Source of the DNA: Campylobacter lari
GTDB lineage: Bacteria; Campylobacterota; Campylobacteria; Campylobacterales; Campylobacteraceae
Reading direction: 5' to 3'
Length of the DNA: 64,000 nucleotides
Assembly (NCBI RefSeq): GCF_001017575.1
Contig: NZ_CP011372.1
Coordinates: 1,364,001 to 1,428,000, forward strand
Shown here: piece after piece, positions 45,817 through 56,136 of the stretch
How the letters are laid out: every line of letters begins with the position of its first letter
Numbering within the stretch: the first letter of the stretch is position 1
Position numbers and translations under genes: made by a program
The notes under the pieces: model-generated
The model's database searches: none
What the model was told of the DNA's origin: nothing
The model's input: only the letters and a program-made list of their open reading frames with translations

Positions 45817-47285
45817 TAAAAACCTCTTATATTATCTATGATTTTTTGATTTTCTATTGCAATATTTCTTGTTTGCATAACTTCAAGAATACTATTTACA
45901 TTCAAAGCAATTTCATCAAGCATAGCACTTGGAGCTATCCCTAAATAAATTACCAATGCGCTCAACACACTTAAAACAAAAATTTCACCTTTTTTCAAAA
46001 CTAGCTTTTCTATTTTTTCTGCATTAGTGGTAAAAAACATATTTCTATAAATATTTAGCATATAAATAGCCCCTAAAATGATCACACCGCCTGCAAATAA
46101 TGCATACCACAAATTCACACTTGCTATGCCTTGTAAAATTAAAAACTCACCTACAAAAGAAATAGTCAAAGGTAGTGAAATAGATGAAAATAACAACACC
46201 GCAAAGAAAAAGCTAAATAACGGAGCTGTTTTGGCTAAATTTTTATAAAAGTCTAAATCAAAAGTATGATATCTTTTATAAAGCATATAAGCAGCTAAAA
46301 ACAAACCGCCTGTTACTATACCATGTGCAAACATGTAAAATACAGAACCACTAACTCCATTATAAGTAAAAGTCACAATGCCCAAAATCACCACACCCAA
46401 ATGCGAAATTGAGCTATAAGCAATTAACTCTTTCAAGTCTTTAGTTTTAAAAGCAATTAAAGCTGCATATAAAATTCCAACTATACATAAAATAGCAAGT
46501 AAAGAATAATAATGATTTAAAGTATCAGGCGTTAAAGGCAAGATAAATCTTAAAAATCCAAAAGGAGCCATTTTAAAACTCACAAGCATTACAGACACTA
46601 GTGTTGGGCTTTTTGCATAAACCTTTGGTGCCCAAGTATGAAAAGGAAATAATGGACTTTTAATAGCAAAAGCGATAAAAAAACCTATAAAGATTAAATT
46701 TTGTGCGTTTTCAGGTATAAAAAATTCGCTCTTATACCAAGCAAGTAAATCAAAACTCCAATACCCAAAACTTTGATAATACAAAAATCCTACATAAATA
46801 ATTGCTAAAAGCATGAGCATAGAACCACAAAATGCATAAATGAAAAATTTAATCCCTGCTCTATAATTATCCGAATACCTACCTATTAAATAAATAAGTG
46901 GTATAAGAGAAAACTCCCAAAATACATAAAACAATAAAGCATCTAGTGAAGCAAAAAGCCCTATAATACAAAATTGCAGTAAAAATATACTTACAATAAC
47001 ACTTTTATCTTGAATATCTAAACATATAAAAGATAAAAAAATCATAATAGAACAAAGCAACATCAAATAAAGTGCTATAGCATCTACACCTATATGAAAA
47101 TTAACTATCAAAGAATTTAAGCTAAACTCATACGCTATGCCATCATGATAATTAAACAATAAAAAAACATTTAAAACTAAAATCAAAAAGCTAATTAAAA
47201 TAGCAAAAGTTTTAGAATCTTCTTTTTGTAAAAACAAAGCTATAAAAGCTGCAAAAAATGGAAATAACATTAATAAACTAAGCAT
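45816..47285 (-). CDS. nuoM: NADH-quinone oxidoreductase-type subunit M
   Basis: NuoM is an antiporter-like proton channel. 489 aa, about 14 helices. Conserved Glu in FYVFWEFSLIPL, Lys in IKSPLFPFHTWAPKVY and AYSSISHLGVV match E. coli NuoM. One base from nuoL upstream and one-base overlap with nuoN downstream. Confidence 0.96.
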   Translation of the reverse strand: MLSLLMLFPFFAAFIALFLQKEDSKTFAILISFLILVLNVFLLFNYHDGIAYEFSLNSLIVNFHIGVDAIALYLMLLCSIMIFLSFICLDIQDKSVIVSIFLLQFCIIGLFASLDALLFYVFWEFSLIPLIYLIGRYSDNYRAGIKFFIYAFCGSMLMLLAIIYVGFLYYQSFGYWSFDLLAWYKSEFFIPENAQNLIFIGFFIAFAIKSPLFPFHTWAPKVYAKSPTLVSVMLVSFKMAPFGFLRFILPLTPDTLNHYYSLLAILCIVGILYAALIAFKTKDLKELIAYSSISHLGVVILGIVTFTYNGVSGSVFYMFAHGIVTGGLFLAAYMLYKRYHTFDLDFYKNLAKTAPLFSFFFAVLLFSSISLPLTISFVGEFLILQGIASVNLWYALFAGGVIILGAIYMLNIYRNMFFTTNAEKIEKLVLKKGEIFVLSVLSALVIYLGIAPSAMLDEIALNVNSILEVMQTRNIAIENQKIIDNIRGF

Positions 47286-47286
47286 T

Positions 47287-49089
47287 CTACACCGCCAACG
47301 CTAAACAAAATAAACACACAAAAGCCAACACTGCAATTCTTAAAACCAAAGAATAATCCTTGCCCACACTAAGCACTCTAGCAAAGCTTCTAAGGAAAAA
47401 TGCAACACTATCTACCAAAGTATCTAAAATTTCTTTATCGCTTTTTCTTAAAAATTCACAAAATAAAGCATATTTACTAACAATAAATTGATGATAAAAT
47501 CTTGGTATATAATATTCATTAAACAAAAGTCTATAAATGCTTGTTTTAGAAAGTGATGGTTTAAACCAATTTTTCCAATAAGCTATAATAGCCAAAAGCA
47601 TTCCAAGCACCGCAGCAACACTTGCAAGTGCCATAACTAAAGAATTTTGTCCGTCAATAAAAGCTAAATTTTTACTTACAAACTCCATAAAGCTATGCTC
47701 AAAAAATCCTGCAATAATAGCAAGTAAAGCCAAAGGACTCATCGCAAGCAAAGCTATCTTACTAGCTTCGTGAGGATGTTCTTCATGTCTTTTTGGAGTA
47801 AAAAATACAAGCATTAAAAGTCTAAAACTATAAAAAGCTGTCATAAAAGCTGCTATTAAAAGCGCTAAAAAAATTCCATGGTGATGACTTATAAAAGAAA
47901 ATCCTAAAATTAAATCTTTAGAGAAAAATCCTGCAAAAGGATAAATTCCTGCCAAAGCCAAAGAGCCTATAAGCATTAAAATAGCGCTAAAACGCATACT
48001 TTTATAAAGCCCACCCATCTTGCTAATATCAAGTTTATCATTCATCGCATGCATAACATTACCCGCACCTAAGAATAGTAAAGATTTAAAAAATGCATGG
48101 GTTGCTAGATGAAATAAAGCTATGGCATAAGCTCCAAGACCTGCTGCTACAAACATATAACCAAGCTGAGAAAGCGTTGAATAAGCAATAATTCTTTTTA
48201 AATCTTTAGCTACCATAGCCATAGAAGCGGCAAAAAGTGCTACAAAAGCTCCAAGTATAGCAATAAAATACCCTACTTCAGGAACTTGCAAATAAAGCTC
48301 TCCTGCACGAATTACCAAATAAACCCCTGCAGTAACCATAGTTGCAGCATGGATTAGTGCTGAAACTGGTGTAGGTCCTGCCATGGCATCAGCAAGCCAA
48401 GTGTGGAAAGGAAATTGTGCTGATTTACCCATAGCACCTATAAAAAGCAAAATTGCTATTAATATCAAAATAGCATTATTAGCGCAACCTAAAGATAAAA
48501 GTGCAAAAAATTCATCATATTTCAAAGAATTGAACTCTATATAAATTAAGAAAATTCCTAAAAGCAAAGCTAAATCTGCAATTCTATTCATAATAAATGC
48601 TTCATTAGCAGCAAAGGTGTATTTTTCATTATGATACCAAAAACCTATCAAAAGCCATGAACAAAGTCCAACACCTTCCCAACCTATGAAAAGCCCTAGG
48701 AAATTATCGCTCATAATCAAAAACATCATAGAAAAAACAAAAAGTCCTAAATAACTAAAATAGCGATTAAACCCTTCATCATGCTCCATGTAAAATATAC
48801 TATATAAATGCACAAAAGTAGCAACTATACTTACTACATTCATCATAATTAAAGTAATAGAGTCTATTTTGAAACCAAAACTAACATCTACTAAAGAGAT
48901 CCAAGTGCCAAGTTCAAAATTAAAATGCGCTCCATTGTTTAATAAAACAATTGAAGCAAATGCTGAAAAAGCTATAAACAAAGAAGCCAAATAACCTAAA
49001 ATAATTTTCTTAGCGCTAAAAGCAAAAATACCTAAAATAATAGCCGAAACCAAAGGAGAAAAAAGCGCAATTAAAGCTAAATTTTGCAT
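47287..49089 (-). CDS. nuoL: NADH-quinone oxidoreductase-type subunit L
   Basis: NuoL is the distal antiporter-like subunit with the lateral helix. 600 aa. FIGWEGVGLCSWLLIGFWY, SAQFPFHTWLADAMAGPTPVSALIHAATMV and AYSTLSQLGYM are invariant NuoL blocks holding the Glu/Lys/His path. The C-terminal amphipathic lateral helix region (about 515-580) is present. Separated by one base from both nuoK and nuoM. Confidence 0.97.
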   Translation of the reverse strand: MQNLALIALFSPLVSAIILGIFAFSAKKIILGYLASLFIAFSAFASIVLLNNGAHFNFELGTWISLVDVSFGFKIDSITLIMMNVVSIVATFVHLYSIFYMEHDEGFNRYFSYLGLFVFSMMFLIMSDNFLGLFIGWEGVGLCSWLLIGFWYHNEKYTFAANEAFIMNRIADLALLLGIFLIYIEFNSLKYDEFFALLSLGCANNAILILIAILLFIGAMGKSAQFPFHTWLADAMAGPTPVSALIHAATMVTAGVYLVIRAGELYLQVPEVGYFIAILGAFVALFAASMAMVAKDLKRIIAYSTLSQLGYMFVAAGLGAYAIALFHLATHAFFKSLLFLGAGNVMHAMNDKLDISKMGGLYKSMRFSAILMLIGSLALAGIYPFAGFFSKDLILGFSFISHHHGIFLALLIAAFMTAFYSFRLLMLVFFTPKRHEEHPHEASKIALLAMSPLALLAIIAGFFEHSFMEFVSKNLAFIDGQNSLVMALASVAAVLGMLLAIIAYWKNWFKPSLSKTSIYRLLFNEYYIPRFYHQFIVSKYALFCEFLRKSDKEILDTLVDSVAFFLRSFARVLSVGKDYSLVLRIAVLAFVCLFCLALAV

Positions 49090-49090
49090 T

Positions 49091-49390
49091 TTATTCTCCT
49101 TTTTCAGCTAAAGAACTCAGCTCTAGTGTTCCTGTTTTTCTATACCACAAAACACAAAGCGCTATTCCAACAGCTACTTCACAAGCTGCAACTCCCATTA
49201 CAAACAAAGCAAAAATTTGTCCTTCTATGTCTTTATGAGAAGCCCCTGCTGTAACTAAAGCCAAATTAGCAGCGTTTAATAAAATTTCACTTGAAATAAA
49301 AAGCATGATTAAATTTTGGCGTTTTATAATACCTATTAGACCAATGATAAACATCAAAATAGCCACAATGTAGTATTTTTCTAACATCAT
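49091..49390 (-). CDS. nuoK: NADH-quinone oxidoreductase-type subunit K
   Basis: 99-aa, three-helix subunit K with the two membrane Glu residues used in proton transfer, in SSEILLNAANLAL and ACEVAVGIAL. Two adjacent ATGs overlap the nuoJ stop (ATGATGA); 98 aa if the second is used. Confidence 0.96.
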   Translation of the reverse strand: MMLEKYYIVAILMFIIGLIGIIKRQNLIMLFISSEILLNAANLALVTAGASHKDIEGQIFALFVMGVAACEVAVGIALCVLWYRKTGTLELSSLAEKGE

Positions 49391-49893
49391 TGCTCATCCT
49401 TTTTTATATTTTTTTGAGTAAGTGCTATAGCGCAAATTAAAGCTATTAAGAGCAAAATTGCCATAAATTCAAAAGCAAGCATGTATTTTGTAAATAAAGC
49501 AAAACCTATTTGCTGAGTTGAATCAAGACCATAAATCTCATTAGCTTCATTTAAACCAAAACTATAACCCATAATAATACTAATTAGCAAAATTGCGCTA
49601 AAAATCACAGCGAAAATAAATATTCTTTTACCCTTTAAACTTTCTTTTACTTTTATCGAAGCATCAAAAAACATCATAGCAAAACTATAAAGACCTAAAA
49701 TAGCCCCACTATAAACGATAATTTGAATCGCCCCAATAAATTCAGCATTAAGTAAAAAATAAAATCCGCTTAAAAAAACCATAGCTGCTGCCAAAGAACT
49801 AATAGCATAAAGCACGCTAGTACTTAAAACACTAATTAAAAAAAATCCCAATACTAAAACACTTAATAAACAAAAAGCTATCGTTTCAAACAT
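49387..49893 (-). CDS. nuoJ: NADH-quinone oxidoreductase-type subunit J
   Basis: 168-aa, five-helix subunit [26 protein letters not shown] is the conserved helix 3 with its pi-bulge. Overlaps nuoI by 8 bases and nuoK by 4. Confidence 0.95.
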   Translation of the reverse strand: MFETIAFCLLSVLVLGFFLISVLSTSVLYAISSLAAAMVFLSGFYFLLNAEFIGAIQIIVYSGAILGLYSFAMMFFDASIKVKESLKGKRIFIFAVIFSAILLISIIMGYSFGLNEANEIYGLDSTQQIGFALFTKYMLAFEFMAILLLIALICAIALTQKNIKKDEQ

Positions 49894-50518
49894 TTTCTTC
49901 CTTTGGGGTATCTTGCTGTCTTTGTAAATCTATCTCATAATAATTTGGAGTTTTCTTTACTAAATCATCAGCATCTTTTCTTAAACTACCACTTCCTTCA
50001 AATACTACTTGATTTTTAAGCTCATCAATAGGGGTTAAAAAATCTTGCTTTTGACCAAAATACGATCTTTGCTCTGCTGCATTTTCATACTCTTTGCCAT
50101 GCACAATAGCAAGTTCAGGACAAACATCAGCACAAAAGCCACAATAAATACAACGCCCTAAATTAATACTATAATTTTCAACCTTTTTACGTCCATCTTC
50201 ACTTAAGCTTGTTTCCATTCTTATGCAATTACTAATGCAAATTTTTTCGCACAAGCCACAACCAATACAACATTCATTTTCACTTTCAATAAAACGCATC
50301 AAACGATGTACCGCACGGTAACGATTATCTAAAGCAACTTTTTCCATAGGATATTTAATCGTTGCGCTATTATTCTTTTTAAACATTTCTCTTAATACGA
50401 CAAATAAACCTACAAAAAGTTCTGTATTTAAAGAACGCTTGATTACTTGTATGAATTTTTCATAAGCATTTTGAGGATTTTTACGCTCAAAATCTACCTT
50501 AAAATAACCTTTTTTCAT
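49886..50518 (-). CDS. nuoI: NADH-quinone oxidoreductase-type subunit I (two 4Fe-4S)
   Basis: NuoI carries clusters N6a and N6b between NuoG and NuoB. 210 aa with two ferredoxin motifs, Cys84/87/90/94 ([11 protein letters not shown]) and Cys123/126/129/133 ([11 protein letters not shown]). An N-terminal amphipathic segment and a C-terminal acidic tail are longer than usual. Gap of 8 bases after nuoH. Confidence 0.96.
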   Translation of the reverse strand: MKKGYFKVDFERKNPQNAYEKFIQVIKRSLNTELFVGLFVVLREMFKKNNSATIKYPMEKVALDNRYRAVHRLMRFIESENECCIGCGLCEKICISNCIRMETSLSEDGRKKVENYSINLGRCIYCGFCADVCPELAIVHGKEYENAAEQRSYFGQKQDFLTPIDELKNQVVFEGSGSLRKDADDLVKKTPNYYEIDLQRQQDTPKEENV

Positions 50519-50526
50519 TGTTTTTC

Positions 50527-51525
50527 CTATATCACAAGCACTAAAGCACTAATTAATAAATTTAAAACCGCTAAAGGAATTAAAATCAAATAACACATTC
50601 TCATTACTTGATCAGGACGCAGTTGCGGAAAAGCCCCTCTAGCCCAAAAATACCAAAAGAACACAAAAGACACTTTCAAAAGCATCATAATAGCCCCTGG
50701 TATAATCCAAAAATCATTAAATCCACCTAAAAACAAAAGCGATATCATAATCGCTCCGGTGATCATGGCTGTATATTCACCAATAAAAAACATACCCCAT
50801 CTAAGCCCACTATATTCAGTGCCATAACCTGAAACAAGTTCAGTTTCGTTTTCACTTAAACAAAGTGGAGTTCTATTGGTTTCTATAAAAATGGCTATTA
50901 CAAATAAAATAAAAGCCAAAGGTTGTTTAAAAATAAGCCAAGAAAGTATGCCTTCACTTTGATAATTATTAATATCTACTAAAGATAAAGAACCAACAAG
51001 CATTACAACACATACCAAAGAAAGACCTGCAACACTCTCATAAGAAATGATAGAAACAAGCCCTCTTGCCCCACCTAACAATGACCATTTATTATTACTT
51101 GCCAAGCCTCCTAAAAAAATAGCATAAAAACTAACCCCGCCCATGCCTATGACAAATAGTAAGGCCACATTAATATCAGCAATAATAGGGCGAATCACTC
51201 TACCAAATAAAGTAAATTCAGGAAAAATAGGAATAGCTGCAATTGCCACAAAAGCACAAATTGCTGCGATTAATGGAGCGATTAAAAACACCACTTTTTG
51301 AGCATAAGTTGGCACTATATCTTCTTTAGTAAAAAGCTTAATCATATCAGCAACTACTTGAAGCAATCCAAAAGGACCTACCATATCAGGTCCCAAACGA
51401 CGATGAAATAAAGCTAAAGCCTTTCTTTCAAGATAAGTTGCCAAGCCTGCTAAAGTAGCAAAAATAGCTATAACAAGCACGCATTTGATAATTGTCTCTA
51501 TAATAAAAAAAGTAATATCACTCAT
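50527..51525 (-). CDS. nuoH: NADH-quinone oxidoreductase-type subunit H
   Basis: NuoH forms the quinone-site heel with NuoB and NuoD. 332 aa, about eight helices. [26 protein letters not shown] and [26 protein letters not shown] are the conserved cytoplasmic loops. Overlaps the nuoG stop by 4 bases. Confidence 0.97.
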   Translation of the reverse strand: MSDITFFIIETIIKCVLVIAIFATLAGLATYLERKALALFHRRLGPDMVGPFGLLQVVADMIKLFTKEDIVPTYAQKVVFLIAPLIAAICAFVAIAAIPIFPEFTLFGRVIRPIIADINVALLFVIGMGGVSFYAIFLGGLASNNKWSLLGGARGLVSIISYESVAGLSLVCVVMLVGSLSLVDINNYQSEGILSWLIFKQPLAFILFVIAIFIETNRTPLCLSENETELVSGYGTEYSGLRWGMFFIGEYTAMITGAIMISLLFLGGFNDFWIIPGAIMMLLKVSFVFFWYFWARGAFPQLRPDQVMRMCYLILIPLAVLNLLISALVLVI

Positions 51526-53975
51526 ATTTTAGCTCCTGCTTTTTCAAGCCAAACTTTTGCATATCGAGTATTATCAAATAAAGATTTAAAATCAATCTTA
51601 CTATCATAATCCCCCAAATACGCACCATTTTCTAAAGATTCATCACATTTTACACTTATAGCAATTTGAGTTTTTTCATTTTTTAAAATAACACTATCAT
51701 CTTGATTTAAATCAAATTTTTGCATTAAATCAGACGATAAAAATAAAGCTCCAACCTCATTAAAAGCTCTATTGCTAAGCTTTGAAAACTGATGAATACG
51801 ATTTGCATGATATAAGGTTAAATTTCCTTCATTTTGTTCTTTGACTTCTTGGGCGTTTAATATTTTTTCAAACTCAAAATGAGAAAAATCAAGCTCATAG
51901 CCTCTATGGTTTACCCCACCATTATCATAATGATTTTCTAACTCATCAAAATCAATTGCCCTAAAGCCTTTATTTTGTGGTAAAAATTTAGTATAGTTGA
52001 TTGTAAATTCTTCATCAAAACCTAAAGCATTTGCTAAATCATTTAAAAAATAACCTTTAAATTCTAAAGCTGCGTTTGTAGGAACTAATCTTTTGTCATA
52101 ATTTACAAAGCTACCTTCTTGTTGATTTAAACTAGAACTTGCAAGATCAAAATGCCCATCATAAGAAAAAGTAAAATCACCTTTTTCATTATAACCTAGT
52201 GTTTTTCCCGCTTGAAAATCTTGACTTAAATCACAAATCAAACTCACACCTAAAGTATTAGTGCAAGTTGGATTTAAAAAGACTTTAAAATCAGTATATT
52301 TTTGCACCAAAGCACAAAGTTTTGCTAGCTTTGCACTTTGCTCATCATAGTAAAAATCACTTCCTATAATAAGTGTAAATTTTTGCTTTTTAGCTAATAA
52401 AGTTTCTAAAATATCCTCATCTATGCCAAGATTTTTCGCATAATTTGATCTTTGCACTTCTATGCTTTTTTTAATTTTTTTAGGCACAAGCTTTTTAACT
52501 TCTTCTATAATAGTGTCACCATTTTCATTTTGCTTTTCTATCTTTTCAATAACTTCTTCATTAATAGTTTCTTCTATTTCTTTAGTGCCTTGGTAATACG
52601 CATTTTCTAATGTATTTTTAAAATCTTGCGGAAACTCTTTAGTAAATTTTTGCAAGATAAATAATAAAATATTTTCATTATCTTTAATATCATGATTAAT
52701 CTGCAAGAAATTTTTAGAGTATTTATCCACACCCTTATCTTTTATAGGGTGAAAATATAGCCCTGCACCTTTATTCATCACTAAAGCATTATTAACTTTA
52801 TATCCTAGCGTTGGCGCATCATAGCGTAAAAATGAACCTACGATGATTAAAAAATCACTTTGAGTGATATCATCTGTATTTGCATTATACATTGCATTTG
52901 CATTTTGATAAAAACAAGCTAGAAAATCTTGGAATTTTTTAGCTTCATAATTTATAAGATTAAGATTAAATTTTTTACTTAAATTTTGCAAGATTAAAGC
53001 TTCTTCGTTAGTAATAAAACTATTAAATAAAATATTTTTTATTTCATCATTTTTTATCATATTTACTAGTTTTTCAAAGGCTTTTTCATCTTTACCTTGA
53101 ACTTCATTTTGGGTATTAAAACCATATCTTGCAGCTTTATTTAGCGTAGCAAAAGCAAAATCATTACTCACTCTATAAATTTTTTCTTTTTGATTATTAA
53201 TACTAGTTTGTTTAATATCATAATACATCAACTCACAATCACTAGAATGTGGATTGCTAGCTGGAATTTTCTTTAATTCCCAAGCATTAGATGTATATTG
53301 AAAAGCCGAACCCACCAAGGCTCCTGTTGGGCATACACTTGTACATTCTCCACAAAAAGAACAATCAAGCATATCACCACTACTTGGCGCAATTAAACTC
53401 TTTTGAAATTTAGTCCAAATCGCTAGCGCGTCTTTACTCATACTCTCTTTAAAGCTTACATCGGGCGCGTTTGCTCCTCTTGGAGTAGTTTTTAAAGCGC
53501 TTTCTCCTATTTTATCTTTACAAACTGTGATACATCTTTCACATACTATACATAAAGCTGGATCATAATTAATCTCGCCCCATTTTTTATGCTCTTTATG
53601 GGTATCTTTAATCCAATAATTTTGCACATTTACTCTTGCTTTATGTGTAAAGTTTTGAAGCTCACATTCACCAGATTTATCACACACCCCACATTGTAAA
53701 GGGTGGTTGATACAATATGCTTGCATGATAGCATTGCGCTCATCCCATAAATTTGGCAAATCACTCTCTACTACCATACCTTCTTTAACTTTAGTATTGC
53801 AAGAATAAACCTTTTTACCATCAGCTTCTACCATACACATACGACATGCAAGTGTTGGAGAACAACCATTTAAATAACAAATTGCAGGAATGAAAATATC
53901 ATTTTTTCTTGCGACATTTAAGATATACTCACCCTCATTTGCCTCACATTCTATACCATTAATGATAACTTTCAT
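51522..53975 (-). CDS. nuoG: NADH-quinone oxidoreductase-type subunit G
   Basis: NuoG is the large Fe-S subunit of the peripheral arm. 817 aa. The 2Fe-2S motif uses Cys33/44/47/59; HPLQCGVCDKSGECELQ (91-107) has the His/Cys cluster; CIVCERCITVC (142-152) and CSFCGECTSVC (205-215) hold 4Fe-4S clusters. The rest is a degenerate molybdopterin-enzyme fold. A highly charged insert (about 464-505, rich in Glu, Lys, Ile) interrupts it. With NuoE and NuoF missing, its electrons must come from another donor; flavodoxin has been proposed for C. jejuni. Confidence 0.95.
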   Translation of the reverse strand: MKVIINGIECEANEGEYILNVARKNDIFIPAICYLNGCSPTLACRMCMVEADGKKVYSCNTKVKEGMVVESDLPNLWDERNAIMQAYCINHPLQCGVCDKSGECELQNFTHKARVNVQNYWIKDTHKEHKKWGEINYDPALCIVCERCITVCKDKIGESALKTTPRGANAPDVSFKESMSKDALAIWTKFQKSLIAPSSGDMLDCSFCGECTSVCPTGALVGSAFQYTSNAWELKKIPASNPHSSDCELMYYDIKQTSINNQKEKIYRVSNDFAFATLNKAARYGFNTQNEVQGKDEKAFEKLVNMIKNDEIKNILFNSFITNEEALILQNLSKKFNLNLINYEAKKFQDFLACFYQNANAMYNANTDDITQSDFLIIVGSFLRYDAPTLGYKVNNALVMNKGAGLYFHPIKDKGVDKYSKNFLQINHDIKDNENILLFILQKFTKEFPQDFKNTLENAYYQGTKEIEETINEEVIEKIEKQNENGDTIIEEVKKLVPKKIKKSIEVQRSNYAKNLGIDEDILETLLAKKQKFTLIIGSDFYYDEQSAKLAKLCALVQKYTDFKVFLNPTCTNTLGVSLICDLSQDFQAGKTLGYNEKGDFTFSYDGHFDLASSSLNQQEGSFVNYDKRLVPTNAALEFKGYFLNDLANALGFDEEFTINYTKFLPQNKGFRAIDFDELENHYDNGGVNHRGYELDFSHFEFEKILNAQEVKEQNEGNLTLYHANRIHQFSKLSNRAFNEVGALFLSSDLMQKFDLNQDDSVILKNEKTQIAISVKCDESLENGAYLGDYDSKIDFKSLFDNTRYAKVWLEKAGAKI

Positions 53976-54688
53976 TTTATAACCTTAACTTGAGCTTTTG
54001 AAAAAGCAAAACCAGCGCTTTCATAATCAAACAAAGCCACCGTGCCTTTTAAATCATGATTGATTTTTATTATAGTTGTAAATTCTTGAGTGTTTATTTT
54101 TAAATTAATTTTATCCTCATCTTTAACCTTAGCAATCAAAGCAAAAGATGGAGAACAATGCAAATTTTTATCCCCTAAAGGTGCTTGCATGATGATAGTT
54201 CCATCAAAATTATCAAGTTCTAAAAGTGCACTAAAAGAATTTTGTATTGACAAATTTTCTTCATTTTCATTAGAGCAAATTAGCAAAAGATTAAATTTAT
54301 GACAAAGTTTTTCTAAAAAATACTTAATATTTTCAAAGTCTTTATGTTGGTATAAATTTTCATCAAAAATAATACACTTTGCTTCTTTTAAAAACTCCAA
54401 AATCTCTAAAGCCTCTTCTTCGCCAAAGCAAGATTCAGCACTTAAATAACCCTCATCAAGCTCGTTAAATTCAGCCTCTAAACTCATCTTACAAAGTAAT
54501 GCAAGCACGAAAGGCACACTTGCAATCTCGCATTTATAAAAGCTTGCTTTTAAAATTTTATCTTCTATGCAGGAAATATTGTAATTTTTACTTTTGTTAA
54601 GCTTAGCACAAAGTGAAGGATTTTTTAAAGAAAGTAAATCCACAAAACACAAAGCATTTAAGCCTTCTTGATATTTTGCTAATTTCAT
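53972..54688 (-). CDS. Complex I accessory subunit at the nuoF position
   Basis: 238 aa, unrelated to NuoF: no FMN or NADH site and no 4Fe-4S CxxCxxC motif. Seen features are several scattered Cys, an acidic middle, and a C-terminal segment LKGTVALFDYESAGFAFS. It matches Cj1574c by position and is kept between the NuoE-position gene and nuoG with 4-base overlaps on both sides, so stable association with the peripheral arm is likely. It may replace the NADH module and receive electrons from flavodoxin or ferredoxin; this is inference. Confidence 0.82.
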   Translation of the reverse strand: MKLAKYQEGLNALCFVDLLSLKNPSLCAKLNKSKNYNISCIEDKILKASFYKCEIASVPFVLALLCKMSLEAEFNELDEGYLSAESCFGEEEALEILEFLKEAKCIIFDENLYQHKDFENIKYFLEKLCHKFNLLLICSNENEENLSIQNSFSALLELDNFDGTIIMQAPLGDKNLHCSPSFALIAKVKDEDKINLKINTQEFTTIIKINHDLKGTVALFDYESAGFAFSKAQVKVIK

Positions 54689-54912
54689 TGTCCTACCTTT
54701 TTAAAAACTATAGTCCAATCTACTTGATTAAATTTTAAAGAATTTAAAAGTTCACAATTTTGCTCTTTTATGAAAGCAAAACTTTTTTCTACATTAGAAA
54801 AATCTCCTATTTCAAACAAAACCACTAAAACTTCACCCATATAGGCTTTTTGAATGATTTGCTCTAAATCCTTAAATAAATCTTGACTTTTTCTTAAATC
54901 CACGCGTCTCAT
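54685..54912 (-). CDS. Small complex I accessory subunit at the nuoE position
   Basis: 75 aa, no Cys cluster and no resemblance to the thioredoxin-like 2Fe-2S subunit NuoE. It is alpha/beta in pattern: [20 protein letters not shown], then [15 protein letters not shown]. Matches Cj1575c by position. It overlaps nuoD and the next gene by 4 bases each, so it is made with the complex. Role unknown; presumably part of the alternative electron-input module. Confidence 0.82.
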   Translation of the reverse strand: MRRVDLRKSQDLFKDLEQIIQKAYMGEVLVVLFEIGDFSNVEKSFAFIKEQNCELLNSLKFNQVDWTIVFKKVGQ

Positions 54913-56135
54913 CGGTCTATCTCACCTAAAACTATATTAATACTTCCTAAAATAGCCACTGCATCAGCCAAATACGATCCTACAAGCATTTCTTCTAAAA
55001 ACGCACAGTGAAAAAAACTTGGGGTTCTAGCTCTTAATCTATATGGCCTACCGCTACCATCTGAGTGAATAAAAAACCCAAGTTCGCCTTTTGGACTTTC
55101 AGTTGGCACATACACCTCGCCTTTTGGTGGCTTTAAGCCTTGGGTTACTAGGACAAAATGTTGCATAAGTGAATAATTTTGCGTCATGATTTGCTCTTTT
55201 GAAGCGCTTACATACTCAGGATGATTGCATAAAATCTCAGGTGGAGTATCTTGATAGAGCTTAGCACATTGAACTAAAATTTTCAAACTTTCTCTAAATT
55301 CTTGCATATAAACTTTATATCTTGCATAAGAATCACCCATTTTAGCCACAGGTACGCCAAAATCTACCTCATCATAAAGCAAATAAGGCTCTTCTTTTCT
55401 AACATCATAAGCAATGCCACTTCCTCTTAGCATAACCCCGCTACAACCCCAACTTAGCGCTTGTTCTTTACTTACCACTCCTACATTTTCAGTTCTTGCA
55501 CGCCAAATTCTATTATCATCAAGCAAGGCTTCATAATCTTTTATATCATTTAGAAATTTATTGCAAAATGCTAAAAGTTCATCTAAAAAACCTTCAGGTA
55601 AATCAAGCATTACCCCACCTATTCTCATAGATGAATGTGTAAGTCTTGCCCCGCAATATTTTTCTATTAGATCAAGCACATATTCACGCTCTCTAAAGCA
55701 GTATAAAAATACTGTCATCGCACCAATATCAAGAGCATGTGTAGCAAGCCATAACAAATGCGAAGCAATGCGGTTTAACTCAAGCAAAATCATCCTTATC
55801 ACACTTGCTCTGCGTGGAATTTCCAAACCGCAAAGTTTTTCCACAGCAGCTACATAGGCATAATTATTTGCACTAGCTGCGATATAATCCATTCTATCAG
55901 TAGTTGGGATAAACTCTTGATAGATCATATTTTCAGCCATTTTTTCCATACCACGATGCATATAGCCTATACAAGGAGCAGCCTTGGTAATTTCTTCTCC
56001 ATCAAGTTCTAAAATAAGGCGTAAATTCCCATGAGCACTTGGATGTTGGGGACCAAGATTTACTATCATAGTACCATCTTCACGCTCAAAGCTTATATTT
56101 TCATAATAAGGTTTTAATTTAGTAGAAATTTGCAT
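54909..56135 (-). CDS. nuoD: NADH-quinone oxidoreductase-type subunit D
   Basis: NuoD contributes the quinone-binding site near cluster N2. 408 aa. [33 protein letters not shown] and [15 protein letters not shown] are conserved, with the His and Tyr of the quinone pocket ([13 protein letters not shown]). The C-terminus [30 protein letters not shown] is complete. Confidence 0.97.
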   Translation of the reverse strand: MQISTKLKPYYENISFEREDGTMIVNLGPQHPSAHGNLRLILELDGEEITKAAPCIGYMHRGMEKMAENMIYQEFIPTTDRMDYIAASANNYAYVAAVEKLCGLEIPRRASVIRMILLELNRIASHLLWLATHALDIGAMTVFLYCFREREYVLDLIEKYCGARLTHSSMRIGGVMLDLPEGFLDELLAFCNKFLNDIKDYEALLDDNRIWRARTENVGVVSKEQALSWGCSGVMLRGSGIAYDVRKEEPYLLYDEVDFGVPVAKMGDSYARYKVYMQEFRESLKILVQCAKLYQDTPPEILCNHPEYVSASKEQIMTQNYSLMQHFVLVTQGLKPPKGEVYVPTESPKGELGFFIHSDGSGRPYRLRARTPSFFHCAFLEEMLVGSYLADAVAILGSINIVLGEIDR

Positions 56136-56136
56136 T

